A stretch of 64,000 nt of DNA from Verrucomicrobiia bacterium (lineage in GTDB: Bacteria > Verrucomicrobiota > Verrucomicrobiia > Limisphaerales > UBA1100): contig JAAZZB010000084.1 of NCBI GenBank assembly GCA_014239365.1, forward strand, positions 21,980 to 85,979, read 5' to 3'. The notes beneath the pieces are model-generated. The model saw only the letters and a program-made list of their open reading frames with translations. It did no database searches and was not told the DNA's origin. Each line of letters opens with the position of its first letter. Positions within the stretch are counted from its first letter, which is position 1. The position numbers were made by a program, and so were the translations under genes. Shown one piece after another: positions 44,443 to 52,346 of this stretch.

Positions 44443-45369
44443 ATGAAGGGGACATTCAGCACGCCCCGCCGCATCCTCGTGGTGCGGGGCGGGGCGATTG
44501 GCGATTTTGTGCTAACGTTGCCGGTATTGGCGGCGTTGCGTGCGGCGCATCCGCAAGCGGGCGTGGCGGTGTTGGGGGCGCGGGAGTGCGGCGAAATGGC
44601 TGTGGCGGGCGGTTTGGCGGATGAAGCGCGGCCATTGGAAGCACGCGAATGGGCCGGTTTTTTTGTGGAAAATGGCGCTTGCGATAAAGGGGCGTGTGAA
44701 TGGCTGGCGGGGTTTGATTGGGTGATTTCTTTTTTGCACGATCCGGAAGGGGTTTTCAAAGCGAACATGTGTGCTGCGAGTGGCGCGCGGTTTTTGACGG
44801 GCTGTCATCGGCCGGCGGATGGTTCGGGCGTGTCGGCGGCAAACGTGTTGCTGCGGGCGTTGGAGCCTTTGGGCATTTCTGGGGCGAGCGCGGTGCCGCG
44901 GTTGGAGCTTTCGATTGTTGATGAAAAACAAAATGTGTTGGCGGTGCATCCGGGCAGTGGCAGCACGGCCAAGAATTGGCCGGAAGAACACTGGGCGGTT
45001 TTTCTTTCGGAGTGGCTAGAGCAAACGGACGTTGATGTATTATTAGTTGGCGGCGAGGCGGAAGCGGAACGGGTATCGCGTTTGAGTGCGGGGCTTCCTC
45101 GTGAACGCCATCGGGTGTTGCTGCGCGCGCCGTTGGTGGAAGTGGCGCGGGTGTTGAGTGGGTGCCGTGCGTTTGTGGGGCACGATTCGGGGATCACACA
45201 TTTGGCGGCGGCGGTGGGGTTGCCGGGAGTGGTGTTGTGGGCAGCGACGGATGCGATCGTGTGGCGACCGCCGAGTGATGCGATCGAGTTGATGCAACAA
45301 CCCATCGAGCCGGATGCGGTGTTGTCGGTGTTGCCGGTGTTGCGTAAGGTGAAAACTTTTTTCAAATAA
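44443..45369 (+). CDS. Glycosyltransferase family 9 (heptosyltransferase-like)
   Basis: The 308-residue protein has the GT9 layout: RRILVVRGGAIGDFVLTLPVL at the N-terminus, AVHPGSGSTAKNWPEEHWAVF at the domain joint and the donor-site FVGHDSGITHLAAAVGLPGVVLW motif. The family transfers heptose or related sugars in LPS or other surface glycans. No other LPS genes are adjacent. The ATG at 44443 is used; a TTG at 44419 is a less likely alternative. Confidence 0.87.
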   Translation: MKGTFSTPRRILVVRGGAIGDFVLTLPVLAALRAAHPQAGVAVLGARECGEMAVAGGLADEARPLEAREWAGFFVENGACDKGACEWLAGFDWVISFLHDPEGVFKANMCAASGARFLTGCHRPADGSGVSAANVLLRALEPLGISGASAVPRLELSIVDEKQNVLAVHPGSGSTAKNWPEEHWAVFLSEWLEQTDVDVLLVGGEAEAERVSRLSAGLPRERHRVLLRAPLVEVARVLSGCRAFVGHDSGITHLAAAVGLPGVVLWAATDAIVWRPPSDAIELMQQPIEPDAVLSVLPVLRKVKTFFK

Positions 45370-45473
45370 ATTCATTGCCTCCATTGACAACTCAGAAATG
45401 TGTGGCACGTTGTAGTAGGCAATGAAGCTGCGCTGACACAGCGGTGCGGCAAAGCCGGTTGGAGTTTTTTGGC

Positions 45474-45914
45474 ATGAAGACTAACCAGCGTATCTCAACA
45501 AAAGTGACCGTCCGTTTTTCCTGTCCCCGCCGTTTGCATTCGTTGCATCGTGCGGGGTTTACTTTGACGGAATTATTGGTGGTCATTGGAATCATCGGCG
45601 TGTTGGCGTCGATTCTTTTTGTGGCGATTGGTCGTGCGCAGGTCAAGGGGCACGGGGTTTTTAGCCGGAACAATCTCAAACAACTCAGCACGGGTTACAT
45701 CGGGCACGATGTGGAGCTGGGCGAATTTATGCCACACGCCAAGGTGGCGGCGGGGACTTGGGTGGAGACACTGACGCGGCGGGAGGGTTATGGGCAGGAG
45801 GTATTTCACAGTCCGGCGTGTTCGCCGAATCAAAATATTAGCTCAGGGCACTCGAAGATGGCGTGGCGCACGACGAGCCCGGAGAGCACTTATGAACATC
45901 TGACCCGTGTCTGA
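45474..45914 (+). CDS. Pseudopilin with lectin-like insertion, N-terminal part of a gene split by TGA
   Basis: The 146-residue frame begins with a basic leader and the type IV prepilin signature, in which GFTLTELLVVIGIIGVLASIL carries the prepilin peptidase site before F and Glu at +5. NNLKQLS follows as in H-x9-DG pseudopilins. It ends at TGA (45912-45914), but the frame continues directly into the lectin-like sequence at 45915. A TTGACA-like box lies at 45384-45389 without a convincing -10. Confidence 0.85.
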   Translation: MKTNQRISTKVTVRFSCPRRLHSLHRAGFTLTELLVVIGIIGVLASILFVAIGRAQVKGHGVFSRNNLKQLSTGYIGHDVELGEFMPHAKVAAGTWVETLTRREGYGQEVFHSPACSPNQNISSGHSKMAWRTTSPESTYEHLTRV

Positions 45915-46682
45915 CCGTCCGTTTCTTGGCAGTCTGCCAAGCGCATTGCGGAAGGTCGCGGCGGGAAGTTGGTGACCATTGAGGATGACGCGGAATGGAA
46001 CCGGTTTGTGGAAGCGGCCAAGCATTTTCCGCCACGGCTCTCGTGGGTGGGGGTGTTAAACGAAAACGAATCGGGCGCAGTGGGCGGCGGCGAGTGGGTT
46101 TGGAATGAGGAAGGCAAGCCGCAGTGCGGGCAAGAGTATTTTGCCTCGGGCGAATTTGAGGATGCCGCGAAAAAGGAGGGCGAATATTTCGGCGCGATGG
46201 TGCCGCTGCGTAATCCAAAGAAAAACACCGAAGGGATTTACGCGAAACAAAACATCCACAGTATGCCGAGCTTTGATTGGAAAGTGACGGGGATGATTGT
46301 GGAGTATCAAAAAAATCTGAGCAGCACCTACACCCTCAACGGCTGGGCGGTGTCGGATCATTCGCGGATCAACGGCAAAGTATCGAATCACTTTTATCGC
46401 GGGATGGAAGAGGGCGGCAGCGAAGCGCCTTTGTTCAGCGAAGGCACAGGGCCGGTGGTGATGCCGATGGAATCCAATCGGCCGGCAAAGGATTTAGAGT
46501 ACGGCGGCCAAACGGGGCAGGGGCTTTCGCGGTTGTGCATTGATCGCTATCACAATGGCGCCAACAACGTGACCTTTATGGATGGCAGCGTGGATGCGGT
46601 GAAGCTGGCGGATTTGTGGAAACTGAAATGGCACAAGCAATGGAAAGCGCCGCGCACTTTGCCGCGCGTGCCATTGAAATAA
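45915..46682 (+). CDS. C-type-lectin-like domain and H-x9-DG tail, C-terminal part of a split pseudopilin gene
   Basis: This 255-codon continuation is in the same frame as the preceding part. Its first usable start is TTG 45969 or GTG 45972, already inside the domain. Sequence from 45924 reads SWQSAKRIAEGRGGKLVTIEDDAEWNRF, a C-type-lectin start, then SWVGVLNE...WVWNEEG and IVEYQ as the end of the domain. Then come YTLNGWAVSDH and the H-x9-DG motif HNGANNVTFMDG, the normal pseudopilin end. So a lectin-like fold is inserted between two halves of a pseudopilin. The next gene starts 1 nt after the stop. Confidence 0.8.
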   Translation, partial: PSVSWQSAKRIAEGRGGKLVTIEDDAEWNRFVEAAKHFPPRLSWVGVLNENESGAVGGGEWVWNEEGKPQCGQEYFASGEFEDAAKKEGEYFGAMVPLRNPKKNTEGIYAKQNIHSMPSFDWKVTGMIVEYQKNLSSTYTLNGWAVSDHSRINGKVSNHFYRGMEEGGSEAPLFSEGTGPVVMPMESNRPAKDLEYGGQTGQGLSRLCIDRYHNGANNVTFMDGSVDAVKLADLWKLKWHKQWKAPRTLPRVPLK

Positions 46683-46683
46683 G

Positions 46684-47415
46684 ATGAGCATTTACATCGC
46701 CAAAGAGGGAAAGAATTGGGGGCCGTTTGAGTCCAAACAGGTGAGCGTGCTGGTGGAGCGTGGGTCGTTCGCGGAAAACGATTGGGCGTGGATTGAGGGC
46801 GAGCCGGATTGGGCGCCGGTCAGCGAAGTGCTGAAGGAATGGGAGGCGGCCGAGGCGGCGGGTCGGGAATTGGAGTTTCAAAAAGAAGTGGCGAAGTTGG
46901 CGGAGGAGGCTGAGGCGCACGAAGTGGCGGTAGTGAAGGAAGTGCCCGTTGAGGAACCCGCGCCAGTGAAACAGAAACTGCGCGGCACTTCGTGGTGGAG
47001 TCGGCATTTTTTCCTCGTCGCCTTTGGCTTGGGCACGGTGGGGTTGATCGCGCTGCTTGTGCTTCGTCCGTCGGCAGTGGCGGATTACAATTTACTGCAA
47101 ACCCGCGAGGGCCTTGCTTTTGAGCCGAACGCGAGCGAGCCCTTCGAGGGCAAGGCGGTTTCGCATCATCCCAATGGGCAGCTGATGTTCAAGGCGGTTT
47201 ATCGCGCGGGGAAACAACACGGGGAGATGGTTTCGTTTTTTGCCGATGGCCAAAAACAAAGTGTGGGTACGCTGGTTGACGGACAATTTCACGGGAAAGT
47301 CGTCTATTACCATCAGAATGGCGAAGTGCAGAGCCATTACGTCTACCAAAATGGCGAGGCCATCAGCCGCAAAAACTGGGATGCGGCGGGGAATATGGTC
47401 GATCGCGGCCAATAA
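46684..47415 (+). CDS. GYF_2 (DUF4339) membrane protein with MORN-like C-terminus
   Basis: The 243-residue protein has an N-terminal GYF_2 domain (residues about 1-55, YIAKEGKNWGPFESKQV and WAWIEGEPDWAPV), a helical E/A/V-rich segment, one membrane helix (about residues 104-124) and a periplasmic tail with repeated HPNGQLMFKAVY, FADGQKQSVGTLVDG and HQNGEVQSHYVYQNGE units, typical of MORN/toxin-antidote-like repeats. It probably links a cytosolic protein contact to the envelope. It follows the lectin-pseudopilin gene by 1 nt and may be co-transcribed. Confidence 0.85.
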   Translation: MSIYIAKEGKNWGPFESKQVSVLVERGSFAENDWAWIEGEPDWAPVSEVLKEWEAAEAAGRELEFQKEVAKLAEEAEAHEVAVVKEVPVEEPAPVKQKLRGTSWWSRHFFLVAFGLGTVGLIALLVLRPSAVADYNLLQTREGLAFEPNASEPFEGKAVSHHPNGQLMFKAVYRAGKQHGEMVSFFADGQKQSVGTLVDGQFHGKVVYYHQNGEVQSHYVYQNGEAISRKNWDAAGNMVDRGQ

Positions 47416-47459
47416 AACCCCCGCAACTCGAAAATACTTCATTTTTTCCGAGAAATCGC

Positions 47460-47488
47460 TTGCCACCCAATGGGGGTGTTCATACACT
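47460..47488 (+). promoter_or_regulatory. Promoter of rpmI-rplT
   Basis: TTGCCA at 47460-47465 and TACACT at 47483-47488 stand 17 bp apart. It leaves a leader of about 28 nt before rpmI, with AGAAGGA at 47511-47517 as ribosome site. Confidence 0.5.
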
Positions 47489-47522
47489 GCGCGCCCATTT
47501 TGAGGGAAACAGAAGGAATTTA

Positions 47523-47732
47523 ATGCCAAACAAAGTAGTCAATAAAACGCGGAAAGCAGTCTCCAAGCGGTTCAAAGTCACCGCCAGTGGCAAAGTGAAG
47601 CGTAACCGCCAAGGCAAGCGACACCTGTTGTCATCCAAAAATGCCAAGCGCCGACGCCGCCTTCGCACCGCCACTTATGTGGTGAAAGACGATATGCGCC
47701 GCATCACCGAGAGCCTTCCCTTTAGCCACTAA
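47523..47732 (+). CDS. rpmI: 50S ribosomal protein L35
   Basis: The 69-residue basic protein has the L35 sequence KTRKAVSKRFKVTASGKVKRNRQGKRH and is followed by rplT. A Shine-Dalgarno sequence, AGAAGGA, precedes the ATG by 5 nt. infC, which usually opens this operon, is not upstream. Confidence 0.95.
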   Translation: MPNKVVNKTRKAVSKRFKVTASGKVKRNRQGKRHLLSSKNAKRRRRLRTATYVVKDDMRRITESLPFSH

Positions 47733-47760
47733 GAGCCACTAATTTTCAGGAGAATTTACC

Positions 47761-48129
47761 ATGCGCACCACTAACGGACCCGCCTCACGTCAACGCCGCA
47801 AACGCTGGTTGAAAGCCGCCAAAGGCTTTCGAATGCGCCGCAGCAAACTTTACCGCTACGCCAAAGACGCGCTCGACCACGGTCGGCAGTACGCCTATCG
47901 CGATCGCAAAAACAAAAAGCGCACCTTCCGCGGCCTGTGGAATGTGCGCATCAATGCCGCGTGTCGCGCGAACGAAATGACGTACAGCCGCTTCATCGAG
48001 GGCCTCAAGGCCGCCGAAGTTGAGGTCAACCGCAAGGTGCTCGCGGACATCGCCGCGCAGGACGAGGCGGCGTTTACCGAGTTGGTCAAGGTCGCCCAAG
48101 GCGCCTTGGAAGCGAAGGCCGCCAAGTAG
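47761..48129 (+). CDS. rplT: 50S ribosomal protein L20
   Basis: The 122-residue 23S rRNA-binding assembly protein has the usual basic N-terminal helix with RQRRKRWLKAAKGFRMRRSKLYRYAKDA and the C-terminal LKAAEVEVNRKVLADIA. It follows rpmI by 28 nt and is closed by a strong terminator. Confidence 0.96.
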   Translation: MRTTNGPASRQRRKRWLKAAKGFRMRRSKLYRYAKDALDHGRQYAYRDRKNKKRTFRGLWNVRINAACRANEMTYSRFIEGLKAAEVEVNRKVLADIAAQDEAAFTELVKVAQGALEAKAAK

Positions 48130-48145
48130 ACGGCACACTTTCAAG

Positions 48146-48178
48146 ACGGGCGGCCAATTCAAGGTCGCCCGTTTTTTT
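48146..48178 (+). terminator. Rho-independent terminator after rplT
   Basis: ACGGGCGGCC at 48146-48155 pairs with GGTCGCCCGT at 48163-48172, followed by a run of seven T. It separates the ribosomal-protein operon from pheS. Confidence 0.92.
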
Positions 48179-48219
48179 GTTTATAGCCGCAAGCGTCTCC
48201 ACTACATTCCCCGCACAAG

Positions 48220-49224
48220 ATGTCATTGCTTGACGAAATCGAACCGTTGAAGGCCGAGGCCTTGGCCGAGCTAAACGCCGCCACCGACCAAGCCATGCTC
48301 GACCACGCCAAGGGCACGTGGCTCGGCCCGCAAGGTCGCTTCACCGGCCTCATGAAACAAATGGGCTCGCTCAGCAAAGAAGAGCGCCCGCTCGCGGGGA
48401 AATCCATTAACGCCGCCAAAGGCGAACTCGAAGCCGCACTGCAAACCGCGCGCGACCGTATCGAGCTGGCCGCCGCCGCGCCTACTGAGGCGACTGATTT
48501 CACCGCGCCCGGCCGTCGCCGAGCCTTGGGCAAGCTGCATCCCCTCACGCAAGTGACCGAGGATATCGTGAAGAGCTTTCGCAAACTCGGCTTCGCCGTC
48601 GCCGATGGCCCCGAAGTGGAGGACGAATATCACTGCTTCGATGCCCTCAACACCCCCGCTGATCACCCCGCCCGCGACGCGCAAGATACATTTTATGTGG
48701 CCACCGATGGGCGTCCACTCCTGCGCACCCACACTTCCAGTGTGCAAATCCGCGTGATGAAGGAACAGAAACCGCCCGTGCGCATCATTGTGCCCGGGCG
48801 TGTGTACCGCCGCGACACCGCCGACGCCACGCACAATCCCACCTTCCATCAAGTGGAAGGATTGTACATCGACAAAAACGTCACCGTCGCCGACCTCAAA
48901 GGCACCGTCGAATTTGTCTTTCGCGATTTGATGGGCCCGAAAACCCAAATCCGTTTTCGCCCGCACTATTTCAGTTACACCGAGCCCAGCTTCGAAATCG
49001 ATTTCGCCAACTCACTCACCCGCAAGATGGGCAAAGACTGGCTCGAAATCGCCGGCTGCGGAATGGTGCATCCGGCAGTGCTGGAAGAAGTCAATCTCGA
49101 CCCCGAAGAATGGACCGGCTGGGCCTTCGGCTTCGGCATCGAACGCATCGCCATGCTCCGCTACGGCATCAACGACATCCGGCTCTTTTACGAAAACGAC
49201 TTGCGGTTTCTGCGGCAGTTTTAG
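48220..49224 (+). CDS. pheS: Phenylalanine-tRNA ligase alpha subunit
   Basis: The 334-residue catalytic subunit has an N-terminal helical arm, then class II motifs: motif 1 around RRALGKLHPLTQVTEDIVKSF, motif 2 in RVYRRDTADATHNPTFHQVEGLYID, and motif 3 in GWAFGFGIERIAMLRYGI. It should form an (alpha-beta)2 enzyme with PheT, whose gene normally follows directly but here is separated by a vapBC pair. Confidence 0.96.
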   Translation: MSLLDEIEPLKAEALAELNAATDQAMLDHAKGTWLGPQGRFTGLMKQMGSLSKEERPLAGKSINAAKGELEAALQTARDRIELAAAAPTEATDFTAPGRRRALGKLHPLTQVTEDIVKSFRKLGFAVADGPEVEDEYHCFDALNTPADHPARDAQDTFYVATDGRPLLRTHTSSVQIRVMKEQKPPVRIIVPGRVYRRDTADATHNPTFHQVEGLYIDKNVTVADLKGTVEFVFRDLMGPKTQIRFRPHYFSYTEPSFEIDFANSLTRKMGKDWLEIAGCGMVHPAVLEEVNLDPEEWTGWAFGFGIERIAMLRYGINDIRLFYENDLRFLRQF

Positions 49225-49230
49225 CGGTGG

Positions 49231-49259
49231 TTGACAAATGGCATCGATAGGGTTACCGT
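49231..49259 (+). promoter_or_regulatory. Promoter of the vapBC-pheT unit with a direct repeat
   Basis: TTGACA at 49231-49236 and TACCGT at 49254-49259 are 17 bp apart, directly after the pheS stop. The heptamer ATCGATA occurs inside the spacer (49243-49249) and again at 49274-49280 ending on the first base of the vapB ATG, which suits an operator for VapB/VapBC autoregulation. This is inference from spacing only. Confidence 0.55.
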
Positions 49260-49279
49260 TGAACGAATAAGAGATCGAT

Positions 49280-49486
49280 ATGAATGCTGTAACTGTTTCC
49301 TCCAAATATCAAGTGGTCATCCCGAAGGGAATTCGGGATGCATTTAAAATCAAGCCGGGCACCAAGATGGCAGTGGTGCCGTTCGGAGAGACAATCCATC
49401 TCGTCCGTATCCGCCCAATCAAAGAGTTGCGGGGCATTTTGAAAGGTATGGACACGACTATTGAAAAGGAACCGGATCGGTTGTGA
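49280..49486 (+). CDS. vapB: AbrB/MazE-type antitoxin
   Basis: The 68-residue protein has a swapped-hairpin AbrB DNA-binding domain: TVSSKYQVVIPKGIRDAFKIKPGTKMAVV at residues about 5-33. The C-terminal half, with GILKGMDTTIEKEPDRL, would wrap the toxin. Its TGA overlaps the GTG start of the PIN-domain toxin (GTGA), the usual arrangement of type II toxin-antitoxin pairs. Confidence 0.9.
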   Translation: MNAVTVSSKYQVVIPKGIRDAFKIKPGTKMAVVPFGETIHLVRIRPIKELRGILKGMDTTIEKEPDRL

Positions 49487-49866
49487 ATGTGGTGGACTCA
49501 TCGGGCTGGTTGGAGTACCTGACAAGCGGCCCTCAAGCGAAGTTTTTTGCTGCTGCTTTAGAAGATCAGGATCAGTTAATCGTGCCCTCGATCACTGTGC
49601 TGGAGGTGTTTCGAAAAGTGAATCGCGAAATGGGAGAAGAATTGGCCAGAAATATGGTGGGCCAAATGAAACATGGAGGGCTTTTAGTGAATTTGGATTT
49701 TCGTCTGGCGATTGAAGCCGGGCGATTGGGGCAGAAGTACGGGTTGCCTTTGGCGGATTCAATTATCTATGCCACTGCACGAATCTATCACGCGACGCTT
49801 TGGACGCTGGACGCAGATTTCAAGGGATTGCCCAAAGTGAAATACAAAGCAAAACAAAAGAAATGA
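49483..49866 (+). CDS. vapC: VapC-type PIN-domain ribonuclease toxin
   Basis: The 127-residue PIN nuclease has the acidic metal-binding residues Asp5 (NVVDSSGWLEYL), Glu41 (LEVFRKVNREMG), Asp92 (LPLADSIIYATA) and Asp110 (TLDADF). VapC toxins cleave tRNA or rRNA. The start is a GTG within GTGA. The stop overlaps the ATG of pheT as ATGA, which is unusual because it couples a toxin gene to an essential synthetase gene. Confidence 0.92.
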   Translation: MNVVDSSGWLEYLTSGPQAKFFAAALEDQDQLIVPSITVLEVFRKVNREMGEELARNMVGQMKHGGLLVNLDFRLAIEAGRLGQKYGLPLADSIIYATARIYHATLWTLDADFKGLPKVKYKAKQKK

Positions 49867-52268
49867 AAGTCACTTACAATTGGCTCAAGGAATATGTCGA
49901 CTTCGAGTGGTCGGCGGAGGAACTCGCTGAGCGGATCACCATGCTTGGCGTGGAGGTCGAAGGCATGGAAGAAACGGGCGGTGCGTTTGATGGCATCGTG
50001 GTTGGGCAAGTCGTCACGCGTGACAAGCATCCCAACGCCGACAAATTGACGCTCTGCAAAGTGACCGATGGTAAAAGCGAACTTCAAATTGTTTGCGGTG
50101 CCACGAATTTTCAAGCGGGCGACAAAGTGGCTCTGGCGCAGGTCGGCACGTCGATGCCGGTGGAAGAGGGAGAGAAACCCTTCGTGCTCAAGGAAGGCAA
50201 AATCCGTGGCGAGCTGTCACAGGGGATGATGTGTTCCGGCCGCGAACTGAAACTCAACGACGACCACGAAGGCATTTTGATTTTGCCAGCCGACGCCCAA
50301 CTCGGCCAGCCTTACGCCGAGCACCTCGGCCGCGCGGGGAAGGATGTGGTTTTCGATTTGGAAGTGACGCCCAATCGCCCCGACCTCAACGGCGTCATCG
50401 GCCTCGCCCGCGAGATCGCTGCGTTAACGGGCAATCCGCTGAAGCGGCCAGAAATTTCCTTCAACGCTTCCGATCAAAAAGCGGATGACCTCGTCGCCGT
50501 TCAAATCAACGACCCCGATCTCTGCCCGCGCTACAATGCCCGTGTGGTTCGCGGTGTGAAAATTGGCCCGAGCCCCGATTGGCTCCGCGCGCGGCTGGAA
50601 AGCGTCGGCATCCGCCCCATCAGCAATGTGGTGGACGTCACCAATTTCGTGATGATGGAAACCGGCCAACCACTGCACGCGTTTGATTTGCATTTGCTCG
50701 CAACGGAAAATGACAAACCCACTGTGGTCGTGCGCCGCGCCACGAGTGGCGAAAAATTCACCACGCTCGATGAAGCTGAACACGAGCTGACCGCCGACAA
50801 CCTCCTCATTGCTGATCCCGAAAAAGGCATCGCGCTGGCCGGCGTGATGGGCGGGATGAACACGGAAATTAATGACACCACGCAGGACGTTCTTTTGGAG
50901 ACTGCGTATTTCAATCCGCAAAACATCCGCGCCACATCGAAGGCCACCAAATTGCAAACCGATGCGAGCTACCGTTTCGAGCGCGGTGCGGACATTGGCG
51001 TCACCGAATGGGCCAGCCAACGCGCCGCACAGTTAATCGCCGAAACCGCAGGCGGCACCGTGGCCGAAGGCGCTGTGGATGCGTTCCCGCAACAGCCCGA
51101 GCCAATCGAAATCACTTTACGCCACGCGCGCACCGATGCGTTGCTGGGCATCACCATTGAGCCCGCGAATGCGGTTTGCTATTTGGAAGGGCTTGGTTTG
51201 GAAACAGTTTCAAGCGATGACGATTCGGCAATTTTTCGCATTCCCGCGTGGCGGGTGGATTTGAAACGCGAGGTGGATTTGATCGAGGAAGTGTGCCGCG
51301 TGCACGGTGTGGATAAAATTCCGGCAACGCCGCCAATGGGTTGTCGTGGCGAAAATGAATTTGATGCTACGCACGATGCTATTGCTGAAACACGCGGCAT
51401 CCTCGCCGGACTTGGCCTCAACGAAGCGCAGGGCCAAACACTCATTAGCGGCACCGCTGCTCAGCTCGTCACCAGCGAAATTGTGGAATTGGAGTATCCG
51501 CTCTCCAGCGATATGAATGTTTTGCGGCCGAGTTTGTTGCCGGGCTTGCTGGATTCGCTTCGCAATAATTTAACACGCCAAAATCACGATGTGGCGTTGT
51601 TCGAAATCGGTCGTGTGTTTGCGCCCAATCAACCGGAACATCGCGCGGTCGCGCTGTTGCTCACCGGCCAACGCCACGCGGCATTCTGGCAAGGCGATGA
51701 TGCCAAGCTCGATGCGATGGATTTGAAGGGTGCGGTGGAAGCACTACTCGAAAACCTTGGCGTCTTTGGCGTGCAATACGAACGTCGCGCGGAAGCAACG
51801 GCGTTGTTCCTCGAATCGGCTGAATTGAAAATGGGCAAAAATGTCATCGGCCAAATGGGCCAATTGCTGCCGCCGCTCGGTAAACAATACGAAGCGCGCG
51901 ATGCGGTTTACCTTGCCGAGCTGGATCTCGACATTTTGCTCCAGCGACGCACCACCAACAAATCGTTCAAATCGCTGCCGCAATTCCCCGCGAGCGAACG
52001 CGACGTGGCGATGCTTGTGCTAGAGTCGGTGACGCATTCCGACGTGCTTGGCATCGTAAAAAAAGCTAAGCCCGCCAATCTTGTCGACACGAAACTTTTC
52101 GATGTCTTCCGCGGCAAGAACGTGCCCGACGGTCAAAAGAGTCTCGCCTATTCGTTCACCTATCGCAACGCGGAGAAAACCCTCACCGACAAAGAGGTTA
52201 ACAGCGCGCACGATTCTTTGGTGACCGCGCTCAAGGCTCAACTCGGTGCCACCATTCGCGACAACTAA
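49863..52268 (+). CDS. pheT: Phenylalanine-tRNA ligase beta subunit
   Basis: The 801-residue beta subunit has the tRNA-binding domain (about residues 40-150, VVGQVVTRDKHPNADKLTLCKV), B3/B4 editing domain (about 210-380), B5 domain, the catalytic-like core and the C-terminal FDX-ACB anticodon domain (about 705-800). The start at 49863 gives the family N-terminus MKVTYNWLKEYVDF and overlaps the vapC stop by 4 nt. Translation may thus depend on ribosomes finishing vapC. Confidence 0.96.
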   Translation: MKVTYNWLKEYVDFEWSAEELAERITMLGVEVEGMEETGGAFDGIVVGQVVTRDKHPNADKLTLCKVTDGKSELQIVCGATNFQAGDKVALAQVGTSMPVEEGEKPFVLKEGKIRGELSQGMMCSGRELKLNDDHEGILILPADAQLGQPYAEHLGRAGKDVVFDLEVTPNRPDLNGVIGLAREIAALTGNPLKRPEISFNASDQKADDLVAVQINDPDLCPRYNARVVRGVKIGPSPDWLRARLESVGIRPISNVVDVTNFVMMETGQPLHAFDLHLLATENDKPTVVVRRATSGEKFTTLDEAEHELTADNLLIADPEKGIALAGVMGGMNTEINDTTQDVLLETAYFNPQNIRATSKATKLQTDASYRFERGADIGVTEWASQRAAQLIAETAGGTVAEGAVDAFPQQPEPIEITLRHARTDALLGITIEPANAVCYLEGLGLETVSSDDDSAIFRIPAWRVDLKREVDLIEEVCRVHGVDKIPATPPMGCRGENEFDATHDAIAETRGILAGLGLNEAQGQTLISGTAAQLVTSEIVELEYPLSSDMNVLRPSLLPGLLDSLRNNLTRQNHDVALFEIGRVFAPNQPEHRAVALLLTGQRHAAFWQGDDAKLDAMDLKGAVEALLENLGVFGVQYERRAEATALFLESAELKMGKNVIGQMGQLLPPLGKQYEARDAVYLAELDLDILLQRRTTNKSFKSLPQFPASERDVAMLVLESVTHSDVLGIVKKAKPANLVDTKLFDVFRGKNVPDGQKSLAYSFTYRNAEKTLTDKEVNSAHDSLVTALKAQLGATIRDN

Positions 52269-52312
52269 TTTCGCGCACTGTAAAATCCGCGCGGTTTTGT
52301 AATTGATTCCAC

Positions 52313-52340
52313 TTGAGAAAATCTGGAAATAGGTTAAATT
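52313..52340 (+). promoter_or_regulatory. Putative promoter of the DUF4126 gene
   Basis: TTGAGA at 52313-52318 and TAAATT at 52335-52340 are 16 bp apart; the -10 box ends 6 nt before the ATG at 52347, predicting a leaderless mRNA. Confidence 0.45.
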
Positions 52341-52346
52341 AGCTCT

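Noticed and set aside
45399-45420. Possible sigma-54 promoter (TGTGGCACG) upstream of the pseudopilin gene
   Set aside because: The GG-to-GC spacing is 15 nt instead of the required 12, so the -12/-24 geometry is not met.
47416-47522. Ribosomal-protein leader (L20 autoregulation structure)
   Set aside because: The leader before rpmI is only about 28 nt after the predicted transcription start and shows no L20-binding-like fold.
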